Shown: positions 1 through 11,033 of the stretch, piece after piece
Position numbering within the stretch: position 1 is the stretch's first letter
How the letters are laid out: the number at the start of each line of letters is the position of its first letter
Source of the DNA: Trichodelitschia bisporula
Taxonomy: Eukaryota > Ascomycota > Dothideomycetes > Phaeotrichales > Phaeotrichaceae
Direction of reading: 5' to 3'
Length of the DNA stretch: 64,000 nt
NCBI GenBank assembly: GCA_010356995.1
Contig: ML996704.1
Coordinates: forward strand, 666,404-730,403
Position numbers and translations under genes: made by a program
The notes under the pieces: generated by a model
Database searches by the model: none
What the model saw: the letters and a program-made list of their open reading frames with translations, nothing else
What the model was told of the DNA's origin: nothing

Positions 1-1674
1 ATTTCGGTGCTCGTTGCGTCGATTGGCCTGCTTGCGGTTTATGCGCGGGGAGTTACGGATCATCGGATTGGGCTGTCGCCGTTGATTGTCAAGAGGGGGG
101 CGGCGGGGCTGGGTGCCGGTGTGGCGGCGGGCGCGGCTCTCGCGGCTATACTGCCCATCTCGCTCACGCACATCGCGCCGCTCCTCGGGTCCGCGGGCAT
201 AATCGCTGGCTTCACATCCGCCCTATACACTGCGCGCAGCATCCTCGCGCTGCCCCTCCCGCGCTCACTTACCGGCCTGGCCTCGCTCCTCCTCCCCCTC
301 CTCCTCGCTCTCAGCCTAGCGTCGAACTCCTACACCGTGTGGGAAGACCGCACCACGCTCTTCCTCTCCTCCACCACAGGCGCGCTGCTCCTCATCTCCG
401 GTCTCCGGTCCGCAACACCCCTGTCCCGCGCCCGTGGCGTCGCGAATGCGATCCTATTCACCGCCCTGGGCCGGCTGTCCAGCCTCTCCCGCCTCTGCAG
501 AGAGGAACAACTCCCCCTCTGCCGCTCAACATATTACTCAGCTGGGTCCTCCGCCCCCGCAGCCTGGCACCTCGCCCTCCCCCTCCTCACCGCCATCCTC
601 CTCCCCAGCGCCCTCTCCGCAGCCCTCAGGCGCACAGATTCCCTCCACCACGCTGCGCGCTGGTATTTCGCCATCGCCCTCCGCACCGCCCTCCTCCTCT
701 CCGCCTTCGCAACCTACCTCGAAGCCCTCGACGGCGCGCTAGCAAGCGACTCCCCCCTCGCATCCCGCTTCGCCCCCCACGCCGATGCGATCAAAGCCTT
801 GCGCGTTACGGCCGCGCAGCTAGCGCTCGGTATTGCGCTGTGCGTCGGCGGTGCGGTGTCTGCGTTTAGCGCACCGTTTATGGATAGGGGCAGCGAGCGC
901 GTGGATCTGCCGGATGCGAAGGGGAAGATGGCGGGGTATATGAAAGCGATCGTGAGAGGGGAGGGGAATAGTCTCGGGGCACGGTATTTGCCGCTTGTGA
1001 GTGCTGTTGGGGTCGCGGTGGGGGTGACGCAGAAGCCGCTTGGGGTGGCGGCGGTGGGGGTGTTGATGGTGCAGATTTTGGCGTTGGGGGAGGGGCTTGA
1101 TGCGGGTGGGCTGAGGAATAGTGCGGTTGGGCCGGTGGGGTTGGGTCTTCTGGGGGGAGTGTACTTTTTTGCGACGGGGCATCAGAATGCGCTTGCGGCC
1201 GTGCAGTGGGATGCGGCGTTTGTGGCGCTACGGGGGGTGAGGCAGCCGTGGAGTGGGTTGTTGCTTGTTGGGAATACGTGGGGGGGGGGTGTGGTTGCGG
1301 CACTCGCTGTGCCCCTCGTCGCGTTATGGGGTGCGGGGGGGAAGAGTGTGGATGCGGACGAAGGTGCGGGTAAGGGGGGGGTCGGGAAGCGCCTCGCGAA
1401 GTTCCCGCAGTTGGCGGGCGTGGCTCAAGCGGTGGCTACGTTTATGCTAAGCCAGTCGGTTGTGGTTACGGGCGCGGCGGCGTGGGCGGGCTGGCTGAGG
1501 AGACATCTTATGGTGTATCGGGTTTTTGGACCGAGGTTTATGTTTGGGGCTGCTGGGATGCTGGTTATGGATATTGTGGCCTTGCTGGCGCTACTGGTGG
1601 TTAGGTGGGCGTTTTTGAGTGTGGGGGAGGTTTATAGGAGTGTGGCGACGCAGGTGAGGGGGTGTAGGGAGTAA
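1..1674 (+). CDS. GPI13: GPI ethanolamine phosphate transferase 3 (Gpi13/PIG-O), C-terminal part
   Basis: The reading frame is open from base 1, so the gene enters from outside the window; 557 residues and the TAA stop are seen. Gpi13/PIG-O adds ethanolamine phosphate to the third mannose of GPI precursors in the ER membrane. The visible part is the multi-spanning C-terminal membrane domain, with about a dozen hydrophobic segments. Family-typical stretches are SRLCREEQLPLCRSTYYSAG (about residue 160), an ATGHQNALAAVQWDAAF segment (about 390) and VFGPRFMFGAAG near the end. The metal-binding phosphatase-like domain must lie upstream and cannot be judged. No intron is evident here. Codons switch from C-ending before about 830 to G-ending after it. 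Recognition rests on remembered family motifs and is fairly secure; a sister enzyme (Gpi7 or Mcd4) is the main alternative but fits less well. Confidence 0.85.
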   Translation: MSVLVASIGLLAVYARGVTDHRIGLSPLIVKRGAAGLGAGVAAGAALAAILPISLTHIAPLLGSAGIIAGFTSALYTARSILALPLPRSLTGLASLLLPLLLALSLASNSYTVWEDRTTLFLSSTTGALLLISGLRSATPLSRARGVANAILFTALGRLSSLSRLCREEQLPLCRSTYYSAGSSAPAAWHLALPLLTAILLPSALSAALRRTDSLHHAARWYFAIALRTALLLSAFATYLEALDGALASDSPLASRFAPHADAIKALRVTAAQLALGIALCVGGAVSAFSAPFMDRGSERVDLPDAKGKMAGYMKAIVRGEGNSLGARYLPLVSAVGVAVGVTQKPLGVAAVGVLMVQILALGEGLDAGGLRNSAVGPVGLGLLGGVYFFATGHQNALAAVQWDAAFVALRGVRQPWSGLLLVGNTWGGGVVAALAVPLVALWGAGGKSVDADEGAGKGGVGKRLAKFPQLAGVAQAVATFMLSQSVVVTGAAAWAGWLRRHLMVYRVFGPRFMFGAAGMLVMDIVALLALLVVRWAFLSVGEVYRSVATQVRGCRE

Positions 1675-1754
1675 GCACATATCATGATGGAAAGTCATTA
1701 TCAGACTAAGTAAAAACGCTAGAACTAACACCGGCCGTCGCTAAAACATAATGC

Positions 1755-2787
1755 TCAACCCAGCAACCCACCGCCGCCCCCGAGCAACCCACCACCACCA
1801 CCGCCCCTCCGCTGCTGCTGCTGCTGCCCTCCCCCGAGTATACCCCCAAGCAGTCCGCCAACGCCCTGCGTCACACCGCCCACGGTGCTGCCCACACCAC
1901 CGATCACATCACCACGGCCCAGACGCTCCACTCCATCCCCGAGACCGCCCGTAACACCACCGACCAAATCCCCGGCGCCTTGCCCTACCCCGCCGACGAC
2001 GCCGCCGACCGGGCCGGGGAGCGTGGAGCCTACGCCGCCGAGGGTGCCGCTGAGGGTGTCGCCCTGGTGTCATCAGCATCAATGTCGTAGATCTCTTCGT
2101 ACGGAAGACTTACAACTCCGCGCCCGGCTCCGCCAACCGTGCTGCCGAGCCCACCGGTGGTGCCGGCGAGCACGCCCTGGATATCGCCCCGCGCGATGGC
2201 AGCGTTGGTCTCGTTAGCCGTCCGGCGCAGACCCTGCGTCGTGCCCTGCACCGTGCTATCGAGGCCGCGCGTTGCGCCGGCGGTGGTCCGCTCGACGCCG
2301 CGGGTTACGTGCTGAACTGGCCTGCCGGCCCCTGGTCACAACCATTAACCTCGATCCCACCTTACTCCAGGAATAAGGGCCACATACCTCCAGGCAACCG
2401 TTCCGCAGTATTGCCAATCCCCCTCGTAACCCCACTCGCCGTATATTGGACTGCACCCGTCGCAGCCCCAGCCCCCCCATCCACAGTATCAAAGACCGCG
2501 TCAGGAGCCGTGCGTGTCTTGCGCGCAGGCTTGACGGCCTTCTTTTTGACTGGTTGTTGGACGACGAGGACTTCGGGTTCTTCCTCGGAGTCGTAGTCCT
2601 CGGACTCGCTTTCGGAGTATTCTTCGACGACGGGTTGGCGGACGATTTTGCGGGGTTTCTTTGCGGGGGCGGCGGCGGCTGGCGCGGCGGCTGGCGCAGC
2701 CTTGGAGCGGGATTCGAGCTTTGCCGGCTTGCGGCGGGGCACCTCGGTCGGGGCGGCTTGGGAGCGGGTTACGCGGTCGGATGGCAT
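1755..2787 (-). CDS. Glycine-rich LEA-like repeat protein
   Basis: Three exons read 2787-2388, 2316-2114 and 2063-1755 (introns 71 and 50 nt, donors GTATGT and GTAAGT), giving 303 residues. The start is the ATG at 2787; an in-frame ATG upstream at 2961 would add an improbable basic leader. The N-terminal third is Lys/Ala-rich with an acidic patch (SESESEDYDSEEEPE). The rest is a chain of imperfect repeats around GGLGSTVGG, VTRGV and VGGVTGGLGD, ending in poly-Gln and a GGGGGLLGG tail. Such amphipathic Gly/Thr/Val repeats resemble fungal LEA-like or desiccation proteins, but no defined domain is visible. It is convergent with GPI13, only about 80 bases away. Function is unknown. The gene model is well supported because both splices keep the repeat frame. 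Confidence 0.7.
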
Positions 2788-3398
2788 TGTTTGAAGGTAG
2801 TAGTAGCTGAAAAGCGTAGTGTAAGTGGTAAGAGTTGCTCGACAGTGGTAAAAGATGCTGTTGATAGATGCTGATGCTGAAGTGCTGAACCGGAGGCTGC
2901 CCCGTCGCTCTTTAATATACCCGCGCGGAGCAGGTTTCCAGCCCCGGCGATCATAGGGCATCGAGGGTCGTCATCTCAGCCTTACCGACGTCATCGGGCC
3001 TGGGTGCCTGAGGCTGCATATTTTAGATTTGGTTGGCTAACGGGGATCCGGGGGTGAGACCGGGCGAAGGGTGCGAGGGCATGTATTCGAGGGGTCGAAG
3101 CTTGGAAACAACCGCTGTTCAGGGAAAAGCTGAATGAGAGTTGATTCGAGATGATGTCAATTGAGATGATGTCGTTGCCCCGCATATTTGGCTTTCGGGT
3201 AAATGCTCCGCGCAAACTTGGCAGCCTTGCTAGCGGCGAGCTGGCGCAACTTTGGGTTAACGTCACGGCGATGAAGGTGCGGAGATAACTCCTTTTCGCC
3301 GCAGTCCAATCATCCCATGGGCCCAGTTCATTGTTACGGGGCGTGAAGGTTTATCCAAAGCGCTTTCGACTTCTCCACCTTCAGATGTGGACACGATG
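2788..3398. other. Intergenic stretch
   Basis: This is the presumed promoter of the LEA-like gene on the minus strand. It holds only short unconvincing reading frames. I see no RNA gene or repeat before the inverted-arm element that begins near 3399. Confidence 0.5.
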
Positions 3399-3895
3399 TG
3401 ATGGGAGCAATACTCATTACACAGGCAACGGCAACTGTGTGAATTGGAGATTGAAGGTAGAAGACGAAGAGAGGAATGGAGTCGGAGGCTCTCAGGACTT
3501 AAATACATGATGCCAAGTATCCTCCTTTGCTCCTTCCTTCTATCATGCACTCATTGCACCATGACCCTTAGAACTAGTATGTACCGTACCTTCCTGATAT
3601 AGTAATTCTCCTTCTATGGTCACATCACCATGGAGATACGGCATCAGGGCAAACATGACTGCAACAGCAGACTTAATATTGGGAGGAGCAGATCACTCTT
3701 GGGAAGAGCCGAGGGTAATGATGGGAAGGAGTACACTGATGAGCTCATTGTCAATGGGAAGGAGCCGAGGAGGATATCGCCACAATCATGTTCTTAGTTC
3801 GGAGAGGCTCTTGATTACGGGTATCTTTCTAACTTCATCTTTATCAAACTCTTCACTTTACGTTGTTGCAGTGACGCGTAAGGCCTTGCTTCTAT
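3399..3895. repeat. Inverted-arm dispersed repeat, unit 1
   Basis: Two related arms lie head to head: a left arm on the minus strand (about 3399-3600) and a right arm on the plus strand (about 3605-3895). The left outer end reads TGATGGGAGC. Each arm has a purine/pyrimidine-rich middle and a core with a TTAAATACATGATGCC-like motif or its relative near AGGCTCT. The right arm shares GGATATCGCCACA, GAGGCTCTTGA and CTCTTCACTTTAC with the left arm of the unit at 14.4 kb. There is no coding capacity. It looks like a non-autonomous foldback or MITE-like element, diverged from its relatives. Confidence 0.65.
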
Positions 3896-6800
3896 TATCT
3901 TCTCGTCACCATTCAATCCTTCTTCCGTCACAAAGTGGCTGTCCGAGTCGATATCTTCAGTCTCAGGTTTCTGAGGGACGGACTTCGCATGCGTACCCTC
4001 CGGCCTCTCCACACAACCGAGCCTCCCGACCGATCCATCCTGCCGAAGCCGACTCTTCCGGCCCGACAACGACGGCAACCGATCTGCCGCGATCGGCGTC
4101 CAGCCCATCGCAGCCTTACGACGCTCCACCAACCCCGACCCCGGACCCAACACCCCCCCCCCGCCCCGTCCGCCTCGAGGCGCGCCGCTGAGGTTGTGGA
4201 CCAACACTTCAGCCGCACACAGCGCGGATATTTCCTGATCTGAGAATTTGAAATTCCGCTTCCAGGTGGCTTGTAGACCCTCAAAGCCACGATCGAGGCA
4301 CGCGGTTAGAAGCCCGTGGCTGACTAGGTGAGGTGAGTCGCCCACACGTGTACTCGATAATAGGTCTTGCGGAAGGCTGCATGGGGCGCTTCGAGGCGGT
4401 TCGATATCTCAAACTTCCACAGTTCGAACTCCCACCATCGCCAATACTAGCCGCGTCGGCGCCACCGGCACGTCAAGAGCACGCCGTCATCCAGCCATCA
4501 TCCAGCCCTCATCCAGCCTTCATTCAGCCCTCATCCGGCCCTCATCCAGCCCCATATCCACAGCAGACTCCAGCCCTCACACACGCAACTCCACCCGCAC
4601 GCCCAAAGAACCCGTGCAAATCCTTCCATCAACGCTCTGACCCCTTCGGCCACCCCGAGTCTCTGCCTCTTTGCTCTTACATTCCAGAGCCAGCGTGCGT
4701 CTGGCAGTCGCGAGCCTTGCGGCCTTCTCGAACCACTCGCACTCACTGTTGTTCCATCGCCCGGCTTTCTGTGATGCCGACGCCTTACGCAGAGCTGTAG
4801 CACGCGGGTGCTTAACCCTCCGTCCCTCCTAGTGCGATTGCCGGTAGATAGCCAGCCCTATCCCTAAGATGGTGTACTCTCCAAGTCCAACCTCCAGCGC
4901 GCTACAAGCGGCCCAAGCACCACGGTCAGCCTCGTCAACTCTCATCCTCAACCAAACCTAAACGTAACACGCCGCTCCTCCCGCCACCCATATCCGCCAA
5001 CCCCGATCCTCCCGTGTAACCGCTCGTCTAATCTCGCCTAACCGCGTCCAGCAAGGCAGGGTACGCGATTTGCAACGGGCGCACGCCAGCGCCAGCCGCA
5101 GCCTCTTGCGCGAGGGCGGCTTCGAACGCTCAATATTCGCCATTCCATGCCATACTCTTTGCAGCATCTCGTCAATCGGCCCAGGCACGGCCGCGCCGAA
5201 GGAGTGCGCCATCATCCATCACTGCGTCGAAGGAAGGGCGCGGCGCAAGTATCAGGCCAGGCTCACAGGGCCAGCCCATTTCTCCCCGCCCCGCACCGTT
5301 TTTGGCGCGGGGTACGTATCGCCACGCTCATCGTTGCGGCACGCCTCCCGATCCCGCTGCGGCCAAAAACCCGTCGCACGCGCATCACCACGGCTACCAG
5401 TCACGATGGCCAGTAGCTAAACCGTTTATTACCTAGTACGCGATGGCCTTTGGCCGTGTGCACCAATGCACACGGCTGTGCTGTGTGGTGCTTCGCACCA
5501 GGGGCCTGTGCGCAAGGGCCGTGGCGCCCCGCAAGCCCCGCGAATCGACATCGATCGGATCTATGTCTTTGCGCACGCGCCCAGGTCTTGTGGGCGGGGT
5601 TAGTGGTCGGAGGGTGTGGTTGTCGTGATACTGTGTCAGACCGGGTGGGTCGAGGGAGAGTGGGGGAAGGATGCGCGCGCGACTGGTGAGCGCGCGCAAG
5701 GCAAGTAAAGCACGCAATGCACGTCAGGCACAAGATGCAAGATGCAGTGCAGTGGAAGAATGGCGGAGTCGACGAGTGAATTGCGGGCTGCAGGCGCGGC
5801 TGCTGGGTGCTTGGGCGAGGCGCACGGGCAAAGATCTGGATCTGCGGTAGGGAGGGTGTGGGAGGACGCTTGCTTGCTTGCTTGCCTGCCCTACTGCTGC
5901 TGTGCGCAAGTGGTCCGAGATGGCTGGTCCACCAACGAGGGGGGCAAATATAGAAGGGCTGGCGGTAAGGAAGGGTGCAATGTTGGGTTGTGTGCGTGGG
6001 CTGGAGATGGTGTGCGGGGCTGAGTGGTGGGTGGATGGACACGACATGCCAGGGGGAGGTTTTTTTGGAGGGGGTGTGGGAATGGAGGATTTCCCATGGT
6101 TACACTGGCTTCGTGCATTGTGCATTGCGAGAGGGGAGATGGTGGTGAGGGAGTGGTTGTACGATGTTCGAATGTGAAGGAGATGAGACGAGGAAACAAG
6201 GGAAAAAGAAGAAAGGGTTGAAGTGACGTGGGATGAGAGATTAGGATAGCATTCGGGGAGATACCAGAGAATGGGTAAGCGAGTCCGGCGACGCATACTC
6301 CGAGAGTAAAGATCCCGATAGCAATGAAGCCGAGCAGGACCCTGAGATGACCAGGTGCGCATGGGATCAAAGGCAGGGCAAGTTCAGCGAAGGAGCAAAT
6401 GCCGCATCGGGCGCGGTTATGCCGCCAATTACACCCCCAGCCGCGCGGAACAAGACGCTGGGACAGCCGCAGCATGATGGCGCTAGAGCTGAACAGGGTT
6501 TAGTGCTGATAGCATTTTCCCAAAATGGAACGAAGAAGGAGCAAACCATCCCTGCAAATCACTGCTCTCCAGAACAGCGGGATTCGCTCTCTCTCCTCGC
6601 TCGGCCTTCAAGTCTCGTCCTCTTTGCTCAAACTCACCTCTTGTTCCTTTCTGGTCTCCTCGCTCCTCTCTTCTCAACCTCTCACTTCCGAAAGCTCAAT
6701 GCCCTAAGAGTGACGAAGCCAACACCTTTCCTATCATCCCTTCCAATACATCTTGCGCCTGCTTCACTCCCCGTTCCCCCACACCCCTCCCCCCATACCG

Positions 6801-7021
6801 CCCCCCCTCCACCCCCAAAATCCCGCCGTTGGAGCTTATTTAGCCTCGCGCCCTCCCCATCCTACCCCAGAGCCACGCTACCATTCGTGAAGTTTGGCTT
6901 CCTTCCCTTCTGGATCACTCGCCTCTCATCCTCAAAAAGTGGGGCTCCCCGCCTGGACTCCTAACCCACCGTCCCGTCCCTATACCGCCTGTCGTCTTGG
7001 ACTCAATCGCGATCTGCCAAC
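3896..7021. other. Gene-poor stretch with weak reading frames
   Basis: No convincing gene was found in about 3.1 kb. A minus-strand frame at 3815-4345 overlaps the repeat and is doubtful. A minus-strand frame at 4958-5215 contains one CX2CX6C half of a Zn2Cys6-like motif but no second half. A minus-strand frame starting at 6475 has one hydrophobic segment (residues about 44-75) and then low-complexity sequence. Bases 6590-6990 are strongly CT-rich and probably form the 5' UTR/promoter of the transcription-factor gene at 7022. Unspliced prediction cannot exclude a multi-exon gene here. Confidence 0.4.
4487..4554. repeat. Short tandem repeat, TCATCCAGCCC-like unit
   Basis: Six or seven imperfect copies of a unit near TCATCCAGCCC follow one another, sometimes TCATTCAGCCC or TCATCCGGCCC. 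It reads as Pro/Ser/His-rich in all frames and is most simply a minisatellite. Confidence 0.7.
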
Positions 7022-9020
7022 ATGCAGCAGCTCGAATTCGTCAACATATCCGGGCCAGAGCCATGGAAGAACAAGGACGCGAAGAAGTTTGTTCGGTCCC
7101 ATGCCATGCGCGACTTCCGCCGCCGTCAGCGCGAGGGTGTGACCAAAGTGAAGAAGCCGCGTACGTCTGGTTCACTTCTCCCCGTATATGTATTGAAGAC
7201 AGCGGGGCTAATTCCCCAGAAGGCGGTGTCCTGCAAGCTGGTAGTAGCTCCTCCGCTACTCCTCACGCCGGCAATGCTGTCGTTCCTCGTGCCAAGGCGC
7301 GGGCCATCGAAGCCCAGCTCGAAGAGGATGCGAAGAATGCGGCACTCCAGGTCGCTATCAGCACAACCGCATCGCACGAGGACATGGTGCGCAATCCGAG
7401 CCCCATCCTGGCCGAGCCTCACATTGCCGAGTGGGCGACAAGCTGGTCCTCGTTCGACACAAAGCGTGCCCCGTCCCTCAGTCCCTCGCTATCAAGCGGC
7501 AGTGATGGGCTCGATGGCTCAATTTGGAGCATACCCGCAAACGACAGCCTCCGCTCCGGCAGTCTGACACCACCTTCACTGCAAAGCTCAGGCTCGCGCT
7601 CGAGCATCGGCTCGCTACAGGCCCGGACACCACCGTCACTACAGGCTGACCTCGATGTGCATATCTCAACTGTCGTATACTCTGTTCTCGACTCGCTCCG
7701 GGGCAAGCTCGACGTTATTGTGGACACCTACTTTCGCACAACCCACACCTGGCTCTCCATCATGCACAAGCCGACTTTCTACCGGCGACTTCAGAGCAAG
7801 ACTAGGTCAGATGCGAGCTTCAGCGTGTTGCTGCTCTGCATGCATCTTGTGGCCGAGCCGCTCACTCACATCGGCAAGGACACGGAGTCAACCACCAACC
7901 TCTACCATTCCGCCAAGAGTCTGCACTCCGTTGTCCTAACCAGCAAGGGTCCGTCGCTGGATCTCGTGCAGGCCGGCATCCTGATTGCTCTGTGCGAACA
8001 CTACCAAGCTGTTGCCAACGCCCCACGTGACACCCTCGAGAACTGCAAGCAGATCGCCTCGCATATTGGTTTGGACGCCACAGTGTTGCTGGGGGATCTT
8101 ACAAATAATGAGTCGTCGACATCGGAGGAGTGGAAGCGGACCTATTGGGGACTGGTTGCGATGGATCGGTATGTTAGGCCACCCAATGCTTTCGCTGTCA
8201 ACTAACATTTTCTTAGCATCGTCGCCATGAAGGACGAGAACCGCAAGCTGCCGTTGCTGTTGCCTAGGCCGCCTGTCGATGCTGTGCTCCCATCGTCTTA
8301 CGATGCTGTCTGGCTATCCTCGGCCGACGGTAACCCTGCCCCCGGCTGGTCGCAACCCGTGGCCAGCACCCTGCCCGTTGACGCCAGCAGCTTTGCGCGT
8401 CAGGCACAGGTCTTGTGTGTCTTTGGGGACATCATCAAGCTAACTGCCTGCGACTTCGGCTCTAATCCCGACTTGTATCTGCAAGAGGTGCTGCGACTCG
8501 ACTGCGAGATTCAAAAGCTCCTCACGAAGTTGTTGACAGACTGCAAGGGAAGCTACACACAGTACTGCTGTCCCATCTCCATGTCAATGTGCGGCATCTT
8601 CTTCCTGCACTGCTTCCAACTCGATGCAACAGCGGCTGGCAACGGCAAACCCTTCCAGGACGCCGCTGCACGCTCAAGGCTCGCCATCGACAAGATGGTG
8701 CAAATCACCGTCGACATCCTGCATGTCTTCCCATTCGAGTTTATTCCGGAGCTGTCGCCGCCGGCCTTCCACTGCACATACCTGGCACTGGTGATGTTCC
8801 TCAAGCTCGAGCAGCTCTACCCCGGCGAGCCGAGTTCGATTTCGCAGCGTGACTTTGATATGGTGCTCAAAGCAATGACGGAGTTTTCAACGGCATGGGG
8901 AGTCGCAGGTCAGTTTTCCGTTAACCGTTTTGCTTATGCGACCCTGACACAGCAGTAGGCCAGTACGTCGACACCATCAAGCAGACGCAAGAGAGCCAGC
9001 ACCGCCCCGCTGCTCAGTAG
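7022..9020 (+). CDS. Fungal-specific transcription factor domain protein lacking a Zn2Cys6 cluster
   Basis: Four exons (7022-7160, 7220-8168, 8217-8908, 8959-9020) give 613 residues; introns are 59, 48 and 50 nt and all phases agree. The N-terminus (FVNISGPEPWKNKDAKKFVR, then SHAMRDFRRRQRE) matches a group of fungal regulators that start with this conserved basic box instead of a zinc cluster. A Ser-rich region follows (about 130-210). Then comes the Fungal_trans-type middle homology region, with segments such as HTWLSIMHKPTFYRRLQ (about 235) and several amphipathic helices to the C-terminus. A nuclear role in transcription is inferred from the family. A long CT-rich leader precedes the start. 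DNA binding without a zinc cluster is unproven, and the target genes are unknown. Confidence 0.8.
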
Positions 9021-10272
9021 CCGGCCAGGTCCTATTGGCCAATAGCTCCGGCTCGGCGCGGCACACAATGTTGCGCGTTCAACATAAGTTGCCAACTGCT
9101 GTGCAATTGCCCAGCGGTGGTAACCTAACTTTATTTTTGGATGGATTGATACGTGAAGCAAATGAATTTTTGATTCAATGGCGAACAAGGACGGGAAAGG
9201 CAATGGGAAGGGAAAGGTAACATGAGCGTTAATTGTGGCATTGAGTGCAGGCTAGCGGGGTTGTTCATCGCGAGCCGGTGTGATTGGCGGCTCCTGGGAC
9301 CCCGCGGAGTCGAGACAGGCGTTTTTTTTTTCCTTTTGACTTTGGAGATGTTCTCTGAAGCTATCACGACGACGACATCGGACATCTGCTTCCCTGTAGA
9401 TCTTTTTTGGGCCATTTTCGGTCTGGTCCCCTCTTTCTTGTATTGAGAATATCTCGGATAGGTCCGTTTGCGCAAAAAAGCAGTGAGCATTATACGCATT
9501 CGTCCAGGTGGCTTTCGTGCTTGCAAGCTGGTCCTGCTGCGGGCTTTGGGGCTTGCATTGAGAGGCAGGCGGCACAGCCGGCGCGGGGTAAAGGCGATTC
9601 ACGCGCATCATAGTCTATTCCCCCTCCATTCCGCTCTCCCCACCCTCGAATTGCGCCTTTTCCTCCCTTGGCACCTTCCCCTCCATCAACACCCCCCCCA
9701 TCTTCCCTCAAACCCCCACCCCCAACCTTCTTCCCAGCTTGCCAGCTTCCCTCTCAAGTCTCACACAAACTCTCCAACCTTGTTCCTCTGCCACTGTAGC
9801 TCCTTCCCATGCAGGGGTCGTGATACATGAGTCTACATCATTCAACCCGACCCGTGCCGTCTTAGCGCGAGAATGAGGGGCAGGAGGGGATGGTGATAGG
9901 CTGATGGGTTGATTGCCCTGGCCGATTGTGCGTCAAGAGGTGTTGAGACGGGTTGCCCCTCACTTTCTGCGCGCTGACGCTTTCCGGTGGAGTAGTTGGA
10001 GGAGCGGGGGCAGGTTTGGGTGGCTCTTTCTTTCCACCCCCCCTCACACAGCCCCTCCCTTCCAGGCACCAAGGCCGCAGAAACAAGGCCGAAAAAGCCC
10101 CTCCTTTTCCTTGCCCCGCCATCCTCTTGAGCTCAGCTTTTGTTCTCCCCCTCCTTCTTCTCCCCCCCTTCCACTTTTCACCTTCACCTTCACCTTCACC
10201 TTCGCCCTCACTCTCACAACCCCCAACCATCTGTCTTTCAATCTTCACCCGCCACTAGCAAACTTGATCAAG
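9021..10272. other. Intergenic stretch with CT-rich leader
   Basis: About 1.25 kb without a convincing gene. Bases 9620-9830 and 10090-10260 are pyrimidine-rich, as in many fungal promoters and 5' leaders. A short (TTCACC)n run lies at about 10186-10214 just ahead of the cyclophilin start. Short frames on both strands show no recognisable family. Confidence 0.45.
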
Positions 10273-11033
10273 ATGTCGTCACAGGTTTACTTCGACGTCT
10301 CCTGGGAGGGCCCTGAGCTCGTGAACGGGGAGCCCAAGGGGCCGGTCAAGCGTACGTCAGGACACGTTTTTGCTCACACGTTACCCTTCGGCAATTGCTA
10401 ACGTTGGAAACAGAGCAGCAGGGCCGGATTGAGTTCAACCTCTACGACAACGTTGTCCCCAAGACGACGAGGAACTTCCGCGAGTTGTGCACTGGCAAGA
10501 ATGGGTTCGGGTACAAGGGCTCCAAGTTCCATCGTATCATCCCGGAATTCATGCTCCAGGGTGGTGATTTCGACCGTGGCAATGTAAGCTGTTTTTTGCT
10601 TGTTTGGTTTGGATAGCTGCTAATATACTAAGGGCACTGGCGGCAAGTCTATCTACGGCCACAAGTTCGAGGATGAGAACTTCAAGGAGCGCCACACCAA
10701 GCCTGGTCTCCTGTCCATGGCGAACGCTGGCCCCAACACGTAAGTTCTTCTGGCAAGAACCTGGGAACGGGTAGAGGCTAATGGGAATTGCAGCAACGGC
10801 TCGCAGTTCTTCATCACCACGGTTAAGACATCGTGGTTGGACGGCAAGCACGTCGTGTTCGGCGAGGTCGCTAACGAGGAGTCCATGGTACGTCACTTCC
10901 CCACTTGTTATCAAATCAATCATGACTAACACACCCGCAGAACATCGTTCGCGCTCTCGAAGTCACTGGCAGCAGCTCCGGCAAGATCAAGTACGGGAAG
11001 CCGGCTACTATTGACAACTGCGGTGAGTGTTAA
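10273..11033 (+). CDS. Cyclophilin A-type peptidyl-prolyl cis-trans isomerase
   Basis: Five exons (10273-10351, 10414-10583, 10633-10739, 10794-10887, 10941-11033) give 180 residues; introns are 49-62 nt, with GCTAAC and CTAAT branch-like motifs. Cyclophilins isomerise Xaa-Pro bonds and are the cyclosporin A receptors. The catalytic pocket is complete: [16 protein letters not shown] supplies the CypA R55, F60 and Q63 equivalents, and the [13 protein letters not shown] segment supplies W121. A single domain with no signal peptide suggests a cytosolic or nuclear enzyme. The N-terminus carries a short extension ([12 protein letters not shown]) before the conserved [10 protein letters not shown] strand. 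Even C-ending codon use without the late G-rich switch of its neighbours fits high expression. The end in CGEC is slightly unusual. Confidence 0.95.

Noticed and set aside
3815-4345. Minus-strand protein of 176 residues
   Set aside because: Its C-terminal half runs through the inverted-arm repeat, and no start context or homology is evident.
4958-5215. Zn2Cys6 transcription-factor start on the minus strand (LACARCKSRTLPC)
   Set aside because: Only the first half of the six-cysteine motif is present, no splice site leads to a second half, and no regulatory domain follows.
5891-6475. Small membrane protein on the minus strand with one hydrophobic segment
   Set aside because: After residue 85 the frame is low-complexity with no conserved look, and two other strands and frames are equally open. 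A single hydrophobic run is not enough.
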